Notes under the pieces: generated by a model
Databases searched by the model: none
Seen by the model: only the letters and a program-made list of their open reading frames with translations
What the model was told of the DNA's origin: nothing
Program-made: the position numbers and the translations under genes
Shown here: positions 1 to 6,146 of the stretch, one piece after another
How the letters are laid out: each line of letters opens with the position of its first letter
How positions within the stretch are numbered: position 1 is the stretch's first letter
DNA from: an uncultured Ruminococcus sp.
Lineage (GTDB): Bacteria; Bacillota_A; Clostridia; Oscillospirales; Ruminococcaceae
Reading direction: 5' to 3'
Assembly (NCBI GenBank): GCA_946629405.1
Contig: CAMOXW010000136.1
Location: forward strand, 1 to 9,230
Length of the DNA: 9,230 nucleotides

Positions 1-213
1 GAACTGCATACGGTTGTGTTCAAGTGAAAGCGCTTTAGAAAAGGCAAGCGCAAGCGTAGTTTTTCCGACGCCGGGGATGTCCTCTATGAGCACATGACCC
101 TTGCAGAGAATGGCGAGCAGTACCTTGATAACGATAGCGTCCTTGCCGATAACAGCCTTTTTTACCTCGTTCACGATAGAGCTGATCTGGTTGGAATAGT
201 AATTATTGTTCAT
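1..213 (-). CDS. MoxR-family AAA+ ATPase, N-terminal part (gene runs off the left edge)
   Basis: The minus strand encodes 71 residues from an ATG at 213-211 and remains open at the window edge. The reading begins MNNNYYSNQISSIVNEVKKA and continues through VIGKDAIV and GHVLIEDIPGVGKTTLA. The Walker A motif is GVGKT, residues 48-52. The 'VIGxD...LLIxxxxxGHVLxExxPGxGKT' arrangement is characteristic of MoxR AAA+ ATPases. These are cytoplasmic chaperone-like ATPases that usually act with a DUF58 protein and von Willebrand factor A (MIDAS) partners; any such partner would lie outside the window. The start is set by AGGAG seven bases upstream and a consensus promoter further upstream. Walker B, sensor and lid regions are off the edge, so the exact subfamily is unresolved. 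The gene diverges from copA and nothing suggests a functional link to it. Confidence 0.9.
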   Translation of the reverse strand, partial: MNNNYYSNQISSIVNEVKKAVIGKDAIVIKVLLAILCKGHVLIEDIPGVGKTTLALAFSKALSLEHNRMQF

Positions 214-246
214 ATTGCATCTCCTGGATATCTTTTTATACATAAC

Positions 247-275
247 ATTATAACACTAATTGGATTATTTTGCAA
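247..275 (-). promoter_or_regulatory. SigA-type promoter of the moxR-like gene
   Basis: On the minus strand, TTGCAA (275-270) is followed after exactly 17 bp by TATAAT (252-247). This predicts a leader of roughly 25 nt before the ATG at 213, carrying the AGGAG ribosome binding site. Spacing and position fit a housekeeping promoter. It was read by eye and not tested. Confidence 0.75.
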
Positions 276-341
276 TACCGCATCGGGGAAATAATGGCGG
301 CAGGAGAGGAGGGATTTTAGTTAAACATAACGAAAAAATTG

Positions 342-355
342 TTAGCCGAGGCTAA
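342..355. promoter_or_regulatory. Inverted repeat, candidate metal-regulator operator
   Basis: TTAGCC-GA-GGCTAA is a perfect 6+6 bp inverted repeat that ends directly at the first base of the -35 box of copA. Its TTAG....CTAA outline resembles DtxR/IdeR/MntR-type operators. It does not match a CopY site (TACAnnTGTA) or the GC-rich CsoR site. Placement against the -35 box suits a repressor. The regulator identity is inference; no regulator gene is in view. Confidence 0.55.
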
Positions 356-384
356 TTGACTTTGTCCTGATATAGTGATATAAT
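356..384 (+). promoter_or_regulatory. SigA-type promoter of copA
   Basis: TTGACT (356-361), a 17 bp spacer, then TATAAT (379-384). Transcription would start near 391, so the leader is only about 16 nt and begins almost at the ribosome binding site. The -10 box covers the ATG at 383, so that ATG cannot be the translation start. This decides the copA start at 407. Confidence 0.85.
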
Positions 385-406
385 GAATATCAAAGGAGGA
401 AGTTCA

Positions 407-2887
407 ATGAAAAATTTCAACGTTACAGGTATGAGCTGTGCGGCGTGCAGTGCAAGGGTAGAAAAAGCTGTATCCTCGTTAGAGGGTGTTACATCATGCT
501 CTGTGAACCTCCTGACGAATTCTATGGGTGTCGAGGGAAGCGCTGCAGATGAGGAGATAATCAGAGCCGTTACAGAGGTCGGCTACGGAGCTTCTGTCAA
601 GGGCAGCGAAGCTCGGGCAGAAACGTCTTCTGGCTCTGCAGATGAACTTGCGGACAGGGAAACGCCTGTGCTGAAACGCAGACTTCTTGCATCGCTCGGA
701 TTTCTCGCATTGCTTATGTATATATCAATGGGCCATATGATGTTCAGTGCTCCGCTGCCGTCATTCATGGACGGGAATCATGTGATGATGGGTATCATGC
801 AGATGCTCCTTGCAGGAATAGTAATGGTAATAAACCAGAAATTCTTCATAAACGGCTTCAAGGGGCTTATACATCGTGCTCCGAATATGGATACACTCGT
901 TGCGCTCGGATCAATGTCCTCGTTCGTATACAGTGTGTGGGGACTTCTTGCGATGACAAACGCACAGATGATGGGCGATTTGTCGGCAGTTGAGGACTAT
1001 ATGAACGAATTCTATTTCGAGTCCGCTGCAATGATACTGACGCTTATAACCGTCGGGAAAATGCTCGAAGCGCGTTCCAAGGGCAAGACCACGAACGCAC
1101 TGAAAAGTCTTATGAAGCTTGCCCCGCATACTGCGACCGTCATACGCGGCGGCGAAGAAGTCACCATACCGGCAGAACTGGTCAGAAAGGGCGAGATATT
1201 CACTGTCCGCCCCGGGGAGAGCATCCCTGTTGACGGTATCGTTATAGAAGGCAGCAGCGCGGTCAATGAATCCGCACTCACAGGAGAAAGCATACCTGTT
1301 GATAAGGAGCAGGGCTCGCAGGTCTCAGCGGCTACCATAAACCAGTCAGGCTACCTTAAATGCGAGGCTTCAAGGGTAGGTGAGGACACGACACTTTCGC
1401 AGATGATAAAGCTCGTCAGTGATGCCTCTGCTACCAAGGCACCAATTGCCAAGATCGCCGACAAGGTCTCGGGAATATTTGTCCCGGCAGTCATAGTGAT
1501 CGCCCTTATCACCTTCGGTGTGTGGACCATAATAGGCAAAAGCATCGGATTTTCGCTTGCCAGAGCCATTTCAGTGCTTGTTATAAGCTGTCCCTGTGCA
1601 CTTGGACTTGCCACTCCGGTCGCAATAATGGTCGGCAGCGGTGTTGGTGCGAAGAACGGCATACTTTTCAAGACGGCTGTATCCCTTGAAAGTTTGGGAA
1701 AGACCAGGGTCGTTGCTCTTGACAAGACCGGAACTATCACATCAGGTCAGCCTGAGGTCACGGATATCATCCCCGCAGAAGGATTTGACGAGCGCAGGCT
1801 CATGGAGCTTGCCTATTCCCTTGAACGCCGCAGCGAGCATCCGCTTGCCAGGGCTATCCTCAAAAAAGGCGAGACTGACGGTATCATTCCTTATGAAGTT
1901 TCAGATTTCAGGGCAGTTGCCGGAAACGGTCTTACCGCAATGCACGGCAGCACTCAGCTTATTGGCGGCAGCAGCAGATTCATAAGAGGGTATGCCAATA
2001 TTCCTGATCGTATCTCAGAGTGCTCTGCCAAGCTTTCTGAGGAAGGAAAAACTCCGCTTTATTTTGCTGAAAACGGCAGATTTGCCGGTATCATAGCTGT
2101 TGCTGATGTTATTAAAAAGGACAGCGCCGATGCTATCCGCCGGCTCAGGGACATGGGTATCCGCGTTGTTATGCTCACCGGTGACAATGAACGCACCGCT
2201 AAAGCAATAGGTGCTCAGTCAGGCGTTGACGAGGTGATCGCAGGTGTAATGCCGGACGGTAAGGAAAAGGAGATCAGGAAGCTCCGTGAAAAGGGCAGGA
2301 TAACTATGGTAGGCGACGGTATAAACGATGCACCGGCTCTTGCAGCAGCAGATACAGGCATCGCAATAGGAGCAGGTACAGATATCGCTATAGATGCAGC
2401 AGATGTAGTTCTTATGAAGAGCCGCCTGACAGATGTTCCGGCAGCTATCGCTCTTAGTCGTGCGACCCTTAAAAATATCCGTGAGAACCTGTTCTGGGCG
2501 TTCATCTATAACGTTATAGGTATCCCTCTTGCCGCAGGTGCATATATCAGTCTGTTCGGCTGGAAGCTCGACCCGATGTTCGGGGCGGCGGCAATGAGCC
2601 TTTCAAGTTTCTGTGTGGTCACGAATGCACTCAGGCTGAATCTTGTAAGGCTGTATGGTAAGAACACACCTCAGGAAGATGCCGGCGATACTGTCACCCT
2701 GAAGATAAAGGGAATGATGTGCGGTCACTGTGAGGCAAGGGTAAGGACAGCTCTTGAAGCAGTCCCGGAGGTCATCTCTGCGCAGGTTAGTCATGAAAAA
2801 GGCACGGCTGTAGTCAGGCTTTCGGCGCCGGCTGCCCCGGAAGTTCTGAGAAATGCCGTTATTGGAGCAGGCTATAAGGTCAAATAG
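407..2887 (+). CDS. copA: Copper-exporting P1B-type ATPase with N- and C-terminal HMA domains
   Basis: This 826-residue inner-membrane pump exports Cu(I) at the cost of ATP. An N-terminal HMA domain carries GMSCAAC (C11, C14). Membrane segments lie near residues 93-112, 126-147, 164-184 and 203-222. The phosphatase motif TGES is at 292-295, the transport motif CPC at 395-397, and the phosphorylated Asp of DKTGT is D439. The SEHPLA motif has H478-P479, and GDGINDAP spans 636-643. The seventh and eighth helices hold YN (701-702) and MSLSS (730-734), the determinants of Cu(I)-specific P1B-1 pumps. The TM1-TM2 loop is rich in Met and His. A second HMA domain with GMMCGHC (C772, C775) closes the protein, a less common layout than tandem N-terminal HMAs. 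The start at 407 has AGGAGG seven bases upstream; an in-frame ATG at 383 lies inside the -10 box. The gene appears monocistronic, with a terminator after the stop. Confidence 0.95.
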   Translation: MKNFNVTGMSCAACSARVEKAVSSLEGVTSCSVNLLTNSMGVEGSAADEEIIRAVTEVGYGASVKGSEARAETSSGSADELADRETPVLKRRLLASLGFLALLMYISMGHMMFSAPLPSFMDGNHVMMGIMQMLLAGIVMVINQKFFINGFKGLIHRAPNMDTLVALGSMSSFVYSVWGLLAMTNAQMMGDLSAVEDYMNEFYFESAAMILTLITVGKMLEARSKGKTTNALKSLMKLAPHTATVIRGGEEVTIPAELVRKGEIFTVRPGESIPVDGIVIEGSSAVNESALTGESIPVDKEQGSQVSAATINQSGYLKCEASRVGEDTTLSQMIKLVSDASATKAPIAKIADKVSGIFVPAVIVIALITFGVWTIIGKSIGFSLARAISVLVISCPCALGLATPVAIMVGSGVGAKNGILFKTAVSLESLGKTRVVALDKTGTITSGQPEVTDIIPAEGFDERRLMELAYSLERRSEHPLARAILKKGETDGIIPYEVSDFRAVAGNGLTAMHGSTQLIGGSSRFIRGYANIPDRISECSAKLSEEGKTPLYFAENGRFAGIIAVADVIKKDSADAIRRLRDMGIRVVMLTGDNERTAKAIGAQSGVDEVIAGVMPDGKEKEIRKLREKGRITMVGDGINDAPALAAADTGIAIGAGTDIAIDAADVVLMKSRLTDVPAAIALSRATLKNIRENLFWAFIYNVIGIPLAAGAYISLFGWKLDPMFGAAAMSLSSFCVVTNALRLNLVRLYGKNTPQEDAGDTVTLKIKGMMCGHCEARVRTALEAVPEVISAQVSHEKGTAVVRLSAPAAPEVLRNAVIGAGYKVK

Positions 2888-2897
2888 TATTCAGTGT

Positions 2898-2930
2898 GAG
2901 GCTGGCAGACTGCCAGTCTCCTTTTTTCTT
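2898..2930 (+). terminator. Intrinsic terminator after copA
   Basis: GAGGCTGGC (2898-2906) pairs with GCCAGTCTC (2912-2920), a 9 bp stem with one G-T wobble and a 5-base loop. It is followed by a T-rich tract with six consecutive T at 2922-2927. It starts 11 bases after the copA stop and separates copA from the xylosidase gene. Confidence 0.9.
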
Positions 2931-2937
2931 TATCACC

Positions 2938-2966
2938 TTGACAATCACAACGGAAAACTTTATAAT
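2938..2966 (+). promoter_or_regulatory. SigA-type promoter of the GH43 gene
   Basis: A perfect TTGACA (2938-2943), a 17 bp spacer and a perfect TATAAT (2961-2966). A second TATAAT at 2974-2979 has no good -35 partner. Transcription would start near 2973, giving a leader of about 50 nt. Confidence 0.85.
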
Positions 2967-2983
2967 AAATACATATAATACGC

Positions 2984-3009
2984 TCCGCAGGAATTAGACA
3001 TATTGCGGA
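2984..3009. promoter_or_regulatory. Inverted repeat in the GH43 leader
   Basis: TCCGCA (2984-2989) and TGCGGA (3004-3009) are perfect 6 bp arms around a 14-base centre. The repeat lies just downstream of the promoter and about 5 bases before the ribosome binding site. It could be an operator for a sugar-responsive repressor or a small RNA hairpin. The sequence alone does not decide between them. Confidence 0.4.
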
Positions 3010-3024
3010 AGACAGGAGTTTATG

Positions 3025-4515
3025 ATGATATACAAGAACCCGGTTCTCAGAGGATTCTATCCCGACCCGAGCGTTTGCACAGCCAATGGAAAATACTACA
3101 TGGTATGCAGCTCGTTCCAGTATTTCCCAGGTGTACCGCTCTTTGAAAGCGACGATCTTGTAAACTGGAATCAGATCGGCTATTGCCTTACAAGAAAAAG
3201 CCAGGTAATGCTTGAAGGTGCCAGTAGCTCAGCAGGTGTCTATGCACCGACGATACGCTATAACAACGACATTTTCTATATGGTCACAACAAATACTTCC
3301 GTAAACAAGAACTTCTACATTACGACCAGCGATATCAGCGGCGAGTGGTCTGATCCTCTATACGTTGAACAGGACGGCATAGATCCATCACTTTTCTTTG
3401 ATGAAGGTCACGCTTATTTCATCAGCAACGGAACCGACGACGAGGGAAACAACGGCGTAACACAATGTGAAATCGACATATCTACTGGAAAAAAGCTTTC
3501 ACCGTCGCGCACCATATGGAAGGGTTCAGGCGGGCGCTATCTTGAATCCCCGCATATGTACAGAATAAACGGTGAATATTATCTTATGGCTGCCGAGGGT
3601 GGTACTGAGTACGGACATATGATAACATATGCGAGAAGCAGCTCGGTATGGGGTCCCTTTGAGGGATATCCACTTAATCCGGTCCTCACGAACCGTAACC
3701 TCGGAGGATTCATGATACAAGGCGTTGGTCACGGAGACCTTATTCAGGATAAAGCAGGTGAGTGGCACGTTGTTCACCTCGGATTCCGCCAGACAGGCCA
3801 GTGGATGCCCTATCATCATCTCGGCAGGGAAGTCTTCATGACCCCGGTCAGATTCACGCCGGACGGATGGTTTGCTGCCGGAACAGATGGTACCACAAGG
3901 GAACAATATGAGATATCCGGCGAATTTACGCAGAATAGGAAGAACATCTGGAGCTTCGTCGATACTTCTCCGGAGATAGACTGGTGCTATTTGCGTCATC
4001 CGGTGAGTGAAAACTATGAACTCAGTGATGAAAGATTCATTCTCCATGGGACTGATGTCACGCTTGATGATATAGCCTCGCCTACATTCATTGCCCTGCG
4101 TCAGAAGGATTTCTGCGGTACTTTAAAAGTCGATGTGGATATCAGGCACGGAGAAGCCGGCATCACACTTTTTATGGATGAACAGCAGCACTACGACCTT
4201 GCAGTCAGCTCTGACGGGACGGTTTCAAGTGTTATTCTGAAGCTGAATATAGGCGATATCAAGCACATACAGCACAAGATCCCGATAAAGGGAAGCAGTG
4301 CTGCGCTCAGGATCGAGATGAACAATTTCGTTTACCATTTCTACGCTGAAAACTGCGGAAATTGCTTCGATCTTGGCACTGCTCAGACCAAATACCTTTC
4401 AAGCGAGGTCGCGTCGGGCTTTACCGGGGTGATGACCGGGCTTTATGCGATAAACGGTACAGCTGTATTCACGGACTTTTCAGCAGATTACACACCGGAC
4501 AGGCGAGAGATATGA
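3025..4515 (+). CDS. GH43 family beta-xylosidase / alpha-L-arabinofuranosidase, cytoplasmic
   Basis: This 496-residue glycoside hydrolase probably removes xylose, or arabinose, from xylo-oligosaccharides. The five-bladed propeller starts with NPVLRGFYPDPS, where D14 is the expected general base. DGIDPS supplies D120 (pKa modulator), and E174 in ESPHMYRINGEYY is the expected general acid. H236 in GVGHGDL matches the conserved His near the active site. FPGVPLFESDDLVNW and LGREVFMTPVRF are typical of the XynB-like GH43 group (subfamilies 11/12). From about residue 310 follows the C-terminal beta-sandwich (GH43_C2 type), including EAGITLFMDEQQHYDL and FTGVMTGLYA. There is no signal peptide, so substrate must be imported; no transporter is in view. 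Two adjacent ATGs are possible. The ATG at 3025 lies 6 bases from AGGAG, whereas the one at 3022 lies only 3 bases away, so 3025 is preferred (one residue shorter). Substrate specificity cannot be read from sequence. Confidence 0.9.
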   Translation: MIYKNPVLRGFYPDPSVCTANGKYYMVCSSFQYFPGVPLFESDDLVNWNQIGYCLTRKSQVMLEGASSSAGVYAPTIRYNNDIFYMVTTNTSVNKNFYITTSDISGEWSDPLYVEQDGIDPSLFFDEGHAYFISNGTDDEGNNGVTQCEIDISTGKKLSPSRTIWKGSGGRYLESPHMYRINGEYYLMAAEGGTEYGHMITYARSSSVWGPFEGYPLNPVLTNRNLGGFMIQGVGHGDLIQDKAGEWHVVHLGFRQTGQWMPYHHLGREVFMTPVRFTPDGWFAAGTDGTTREQYEISGEFTQNRKNIWSFVDTSPEIDWCYLRHPVSENYELSDERFILHGTDVTLDDIASPTFIALRQKDFCGTLKVDVDIRHGEAGITLFMDEQQHYDLAVSSDGTVSSVILKLNIGDIKHIQHKIPIKGSSAALRIEMNNFVYHFYAENCGNCFDLGTAQTKYLSSEVASGFTGVMTGLYAINGTAVFTDFSADYTPDRREI

Positions 4516-4574
4516 TCATTGTGCTATGAGAGCATAAAAACTATATAATTCAGCAATATATGGTCGGATCCATA

Positions 4575-4603
4575 TTGACAAAAGCCACCGGACATGGTAA
4601 AAT
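4575..4603 (+). promoter_or_regulatory. Orphan SigA-type promoter
   Basis: TTGACA (4575-4580), a 17 bp spacer, then TAAAAT (4598-4603) preceded by TGG, an extended -10. The -35 box begins at the last base of a perfect hairpin, ATATGG (4558-4563) with CCATAT (4570-4575). Transcription would start near 4610, about 310 bases before the minD-like ATG, with no gene directly behind it. It could give a long minD leader or a small RNA. Confidence 0.55.
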
Positions 4604-4633
4604 AATTATGGTAAGTGTCAAATTTTTTGTCGT

Positions 4634-4647
4634 TTGATATGTATCAA
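4634..4647. promoter_or_regulatory. Perfect palindrome TTGATA-TG-TATCAA
   Basis: Perfect 6 bp arms around TG lie about 25 bases downstream of the predicted start of the orphan promoter. The size and symmetry suit a dimeric repressor site. No family assignment is possible from sequence alone. Confidence 0.4.
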
Positions 4648-4690
4648 GATGAAAAATCAATTAAGTACATCTCTTTATATAAATTGCTTT

Positions 4691-4707
4691 TTGTACGAAA
4701 TGTACAA
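4691..4707. promoter_or_regulatory. Perfect inverted repeat TTGTAC-GAAAT-GTACAA
   Basis: Six-bp arms flank a 5 bp centre, about 60 bases upstream of the minD -35 box. Further GTAC words occur at 4665-4668 and in ACAGTACG just downstream of the repeat, so four GTAC words fall within about 55 bases of AT-rich DNA. This suggests a protein-binding region. Confidence 0.4.
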
Positions 4708-4765
4708 TTAACAGTACGCAAAAGTGCTAATATTCACAATTTTATGTTTTTCACCAAAAACTTCT

Positions 4766-4794
4766 TTGACAAAGCAGGCTTTTTATGCTATAAT
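4766..4794 (+). promoter_or_regulatory. Very strong SigA-type promoter of the minD-like gene
   Basis: A perfect TTGACA (4766-4771), a 17 bp spacer and a perfect TATAAT (4789-4794), with TGC directly before it (extended -10). Transcription would start near 4801, giving a leader of about 120 nt. All consensus elements are present, which is unusual for a Min-type gene normally needed in modest amounts. Confidence 0.85.
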
Positions 4795-4813
4795 ATATAT
4801 TAGAGTATTATTG

Positions 4814-4903
4814 CAGCACTATGCTGTGTGCTGTCCAATACATTTTTATATTTTTTGCAGAATCCGGTGCCGTTCAGCAGCTATACTGCTCTGGCTTGCG
4901 GAT
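4814..4903 (+). promoter_or_regulatory. Structured 5' leader of the minD-like gene
   Basis: The predicted leader holds a hairpin CAGCAC (4814-4819) / GTGCTG (4828-4833), followed by a T-rich stretch. A nested structure follows: ATCCG (4862-4866) / CGGAT (4899-4903) encloses GCC (4869-4871) / GGC (4893-4895) and AGCAG (4876-4880) / CTGCT (4886-4890). The outer stem ends about 5 bases before the ribosome binding site. It matches no riboswitch class I recognise; pairing was done by eye. Confidence 0.35.
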
Positions 4904-4920
4904 ATCGGAAAGGAAATAAA

Positions 4921-5655
4921 ATGGCTAAGATCATAGCGGTTACTTCAGGAAAGGGAGGCACCGGCAAATCAACGGTATGTGCCGGGCTCGGTTATACTCT
5001 TGCAAAGCAGGGACACCGTACACTTATCATAGAGCTCGACTTCGGTCTGCGCTGTCTTGATATCATGTTCGGCATGGAGAACAGTATCCAGCACGACCTC
5101 GGTGAGGTCCTGAACGGCAAGAAAAAAGCCCTCGATGCAGTAGCACAGGTTCCTATGGCAAGTAACCTCAGTCTCCTCTGTGCTCCCAAGACACTTACTC
5201 CTGTAAGCGCAGATCAGATCGCTGATATTTGCAGCGCGGTAAAGAAGTATTTTGAGTACATAATCATTGATACCGGTGCAGGTATCAATTCCCATGTATT
5301 CGATATAGTTGAACAGTCTAACCTTATTCTGGTCGTTTCAACACCGGATCAGGTCTGCATCCGCGATGCAAGCCTTATGTCAGATGAGTTCTACAACAGA
5401 GGCAATAAGAGCCAGCGCCTTATTATCAACAAAGTAAGCAAAAAGGTCATAGGCAATTCGCTTGTTGCAAACCTCGATGAGATAATCGATAAGGTAGGCA
5501 TACAACTGATCGGTGTCATTCCGGATGATTTCAAGATGACTGTTGCGACAGGCAAGGGCAATCCTATCCCTACAGATTCTGAGGCTCTCAAAGCTTTCGA
5601 TGCTATTTCAAAGCGCCTTGGCGGGGAATTCGTGCCGCTCACCTTTAATAATTAA
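4921..5655 (+). CDS. minD: MinD-like P-loop ATPase without the C-terminal membrane-targeting helix
   Basis: This 244-residue member of the MinD/ParA deviant-Walker-A family is related to the division-site ATPase MinD. The deviant Walker A is KGGTGKST (signature K11, P-loop K16). Switch I reads ELDFGLRCLD, keeping D40 but with E38 where MinD usually has Asp. Walker B is YIIIDTGAG with D117; MinD typically has DCPAG. The C-terminus aligns with the MinD 'ARRILGESVPL' region (SKRLGGEFVPL) and stops five residues later. The roughly 20-residue Lys/Phe-rich amphipathic helix that anchors MinD is absent (B. subtilis MinD is 268 residues). No frame after the stop encodes such a helix. The start at 4921 is set by AAAGGA six bases upstream and by homology (MAKIIAVTSGKGG); an in-frame upstream ATG at 4828 lacks a ribosome binding site. 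minC and minE are not adjacent. The role may be division-site placement or another ParA-like function; the symbol is family-level. Confidence 0.8.
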   Translation: MAKIIAVTSGKGGTGKSTVCAGLGYTLAKQGHRTLIIELDFGLRCLDIMFGMENSIQHDLGEVLNGKKKALDAVAQVPMASNLSLLCAPKTLTPVSADQIADICSAVKKYFEYIIIDTGAGINSHVFDIVEQSNLILVVSTPDQVCIRDASLMSDEFYNRGNKSQRLIINKVSKKVIGNSLVANLDEIIDKVGIQLIGVIPDDFKMTVATGKGNPIPTDSEALKAFDAISKRLGGEFVPLTFNN

Positions 5656-5698
5656 AATCATTATAAAATACCAGCATTGTCACTTTACATGATACAAT

Positions 5699-5707
5699 TG
5701 ATATAAT
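5699..5707 (+). promoter_or_regulatory. Extended -10 promoter of the mgsA-like gene
   Basis: TGATATAAT contains a perfect TATAAT (5702-5707) with an upstream TGN. TTGTCA at 5677-5682 could be the -35 box but with a long 19 bp spacer. The mgsA-like gene can therefore be transcribed alone as well as by read-through from minD, since no terminator is visible between them. Confidence 0.6.
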
Positions 5708-5738
5708 ATTTACCGTAACCGGAGAGAGGATGTCATTT

Positions 5739-6140
5739 ATGAAGATTGCAATCATTGCACACGATGCAAAGAAAGAGTTGATGGTCCAGTTCTGCAGCGC
5801 CTACTGCGGTATTCTTTCAAAGCATACGCTTATAGCTACAAATACTACTGGCAAACAGGTAAGCGAAGCTACAGGTCTGCCGATAAAAAGATACCTCAGC
5901 GGACAGGGCGGCGCTGAACAGATCATGGCGCTTCTTTCATGTAATGAAGTTGATGTGCTCCTGTTTTTCAGAGACCCGATCAATCCAAAGGCTACTGATT
6001 ATCACGGCATGAACCTTCTCAGACTGTGCGATGTTCATAACGTCCCTGTAGCAACAAATATTGCGACTGCCGAACCACTGATCCTTGCACTCGAAAGAGG
6101 AGATCTTGACTGGCGAGAGGTCGGTACACCTGGTATCTGA
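5739..6140 (+). CDS. mgsA: Methylglyoxal synthase-fold protein with altered active-site residues
   Basis: The 133 residues align along their length with MgsA (B. subtilis about 137 residues). MgsA converts dihydroxyacetone phosphate to methylglyoxal and phosphate in the cytoplasm. Conserved parts are the start MKIAIIAHD (H8, the E. coli H19 counterpart), TTGK (36-39) and SG (54-55) of the phosphate site, FFRDP (D79 = E. coli D91), and LLRLCDVHNVPVATNIATAE. The segment SGPMGGDQQ carrying E. coli catalytic D71 reads SGQGGAEQ, one residue shorter, putting A59 or at best E60 at that place. E. coli H98 and D101 align without gaps to T86 and H89. The protein may thus be inactive, altered, or phosphate-sensing. 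The ATG at 5739 is chosen from homology, with AGAGG 9 bases upstream; an in-frame ATG at 5730 would add MSF. Family assignment is firm; enzymatic activity is not. Confidence 0.8.
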   Translation: MKIAIIAHDAKKELMVQFCSAYCGILSKHTLIATNTTGKQVSEATGLPIKRYLSGQGGAEQIMALLSCNEVDVLLFFRDPINPKATDYHGMNLLRLCDVHNVPVATNIATAEPLILALERGDLDWREVGTPGI

Positions 6141-6146
6141 AACTTT

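Larger units (their letters stand above)
4516..4920. other. AT-rich non-coding region between GH43 and the minD-like gene
   Basis: These 405 bases hold no supportable gene. They contain an imperfect end to the GH43 unit with no convincing terminator, a hairpin at 4558-4575, an orphan promoter at 4575-4603, perfect palindromes at 4634-4647 and 4691-4707, the minD promoter at 4766-4794, and a foldable leader from about 4801. Open frames crossing the region lack ribosome binding sites and have low-complexity translations. Confidence 0.7.

Noticed and set aside
94..294. Plus-strand open frame over the left edge
   Set aside because: It lies antisense to the clearly recognisable MoxR-type N-terminus and its promoter, and its translation resembles no protein family.
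4516..4560. Terminator after the GH43 gene (TGCT-ATGAG-AGCA)
   Set aside because: The stem is only 4 bp and there is no T tract.
4615..4803. Small open frame of 62 codons with a GTG start behind the orphan promoter
   Set aside because: No ribosome binding site, low-complexity AT-driven translation, and it overlaps the minD promoter and both palindromes.
4828..4920. In-frame N-terminal extension of the MinD-like protein from the ATG at 4828
   Set aside because: No ribosome binding site at 4828, the added residues match nothing in MinD, and the ATG at 4921 has a well-spaced AAAGGA and the family start.
5656..5738. Remnant of the missing MinD membrane-targeting helix after the stop
   Set aside because: All three forward frames were read past the stop; none gives a Lys/Phe-rich amphipathic segment, so a simple frameshift or nonsense mutation is not supported.
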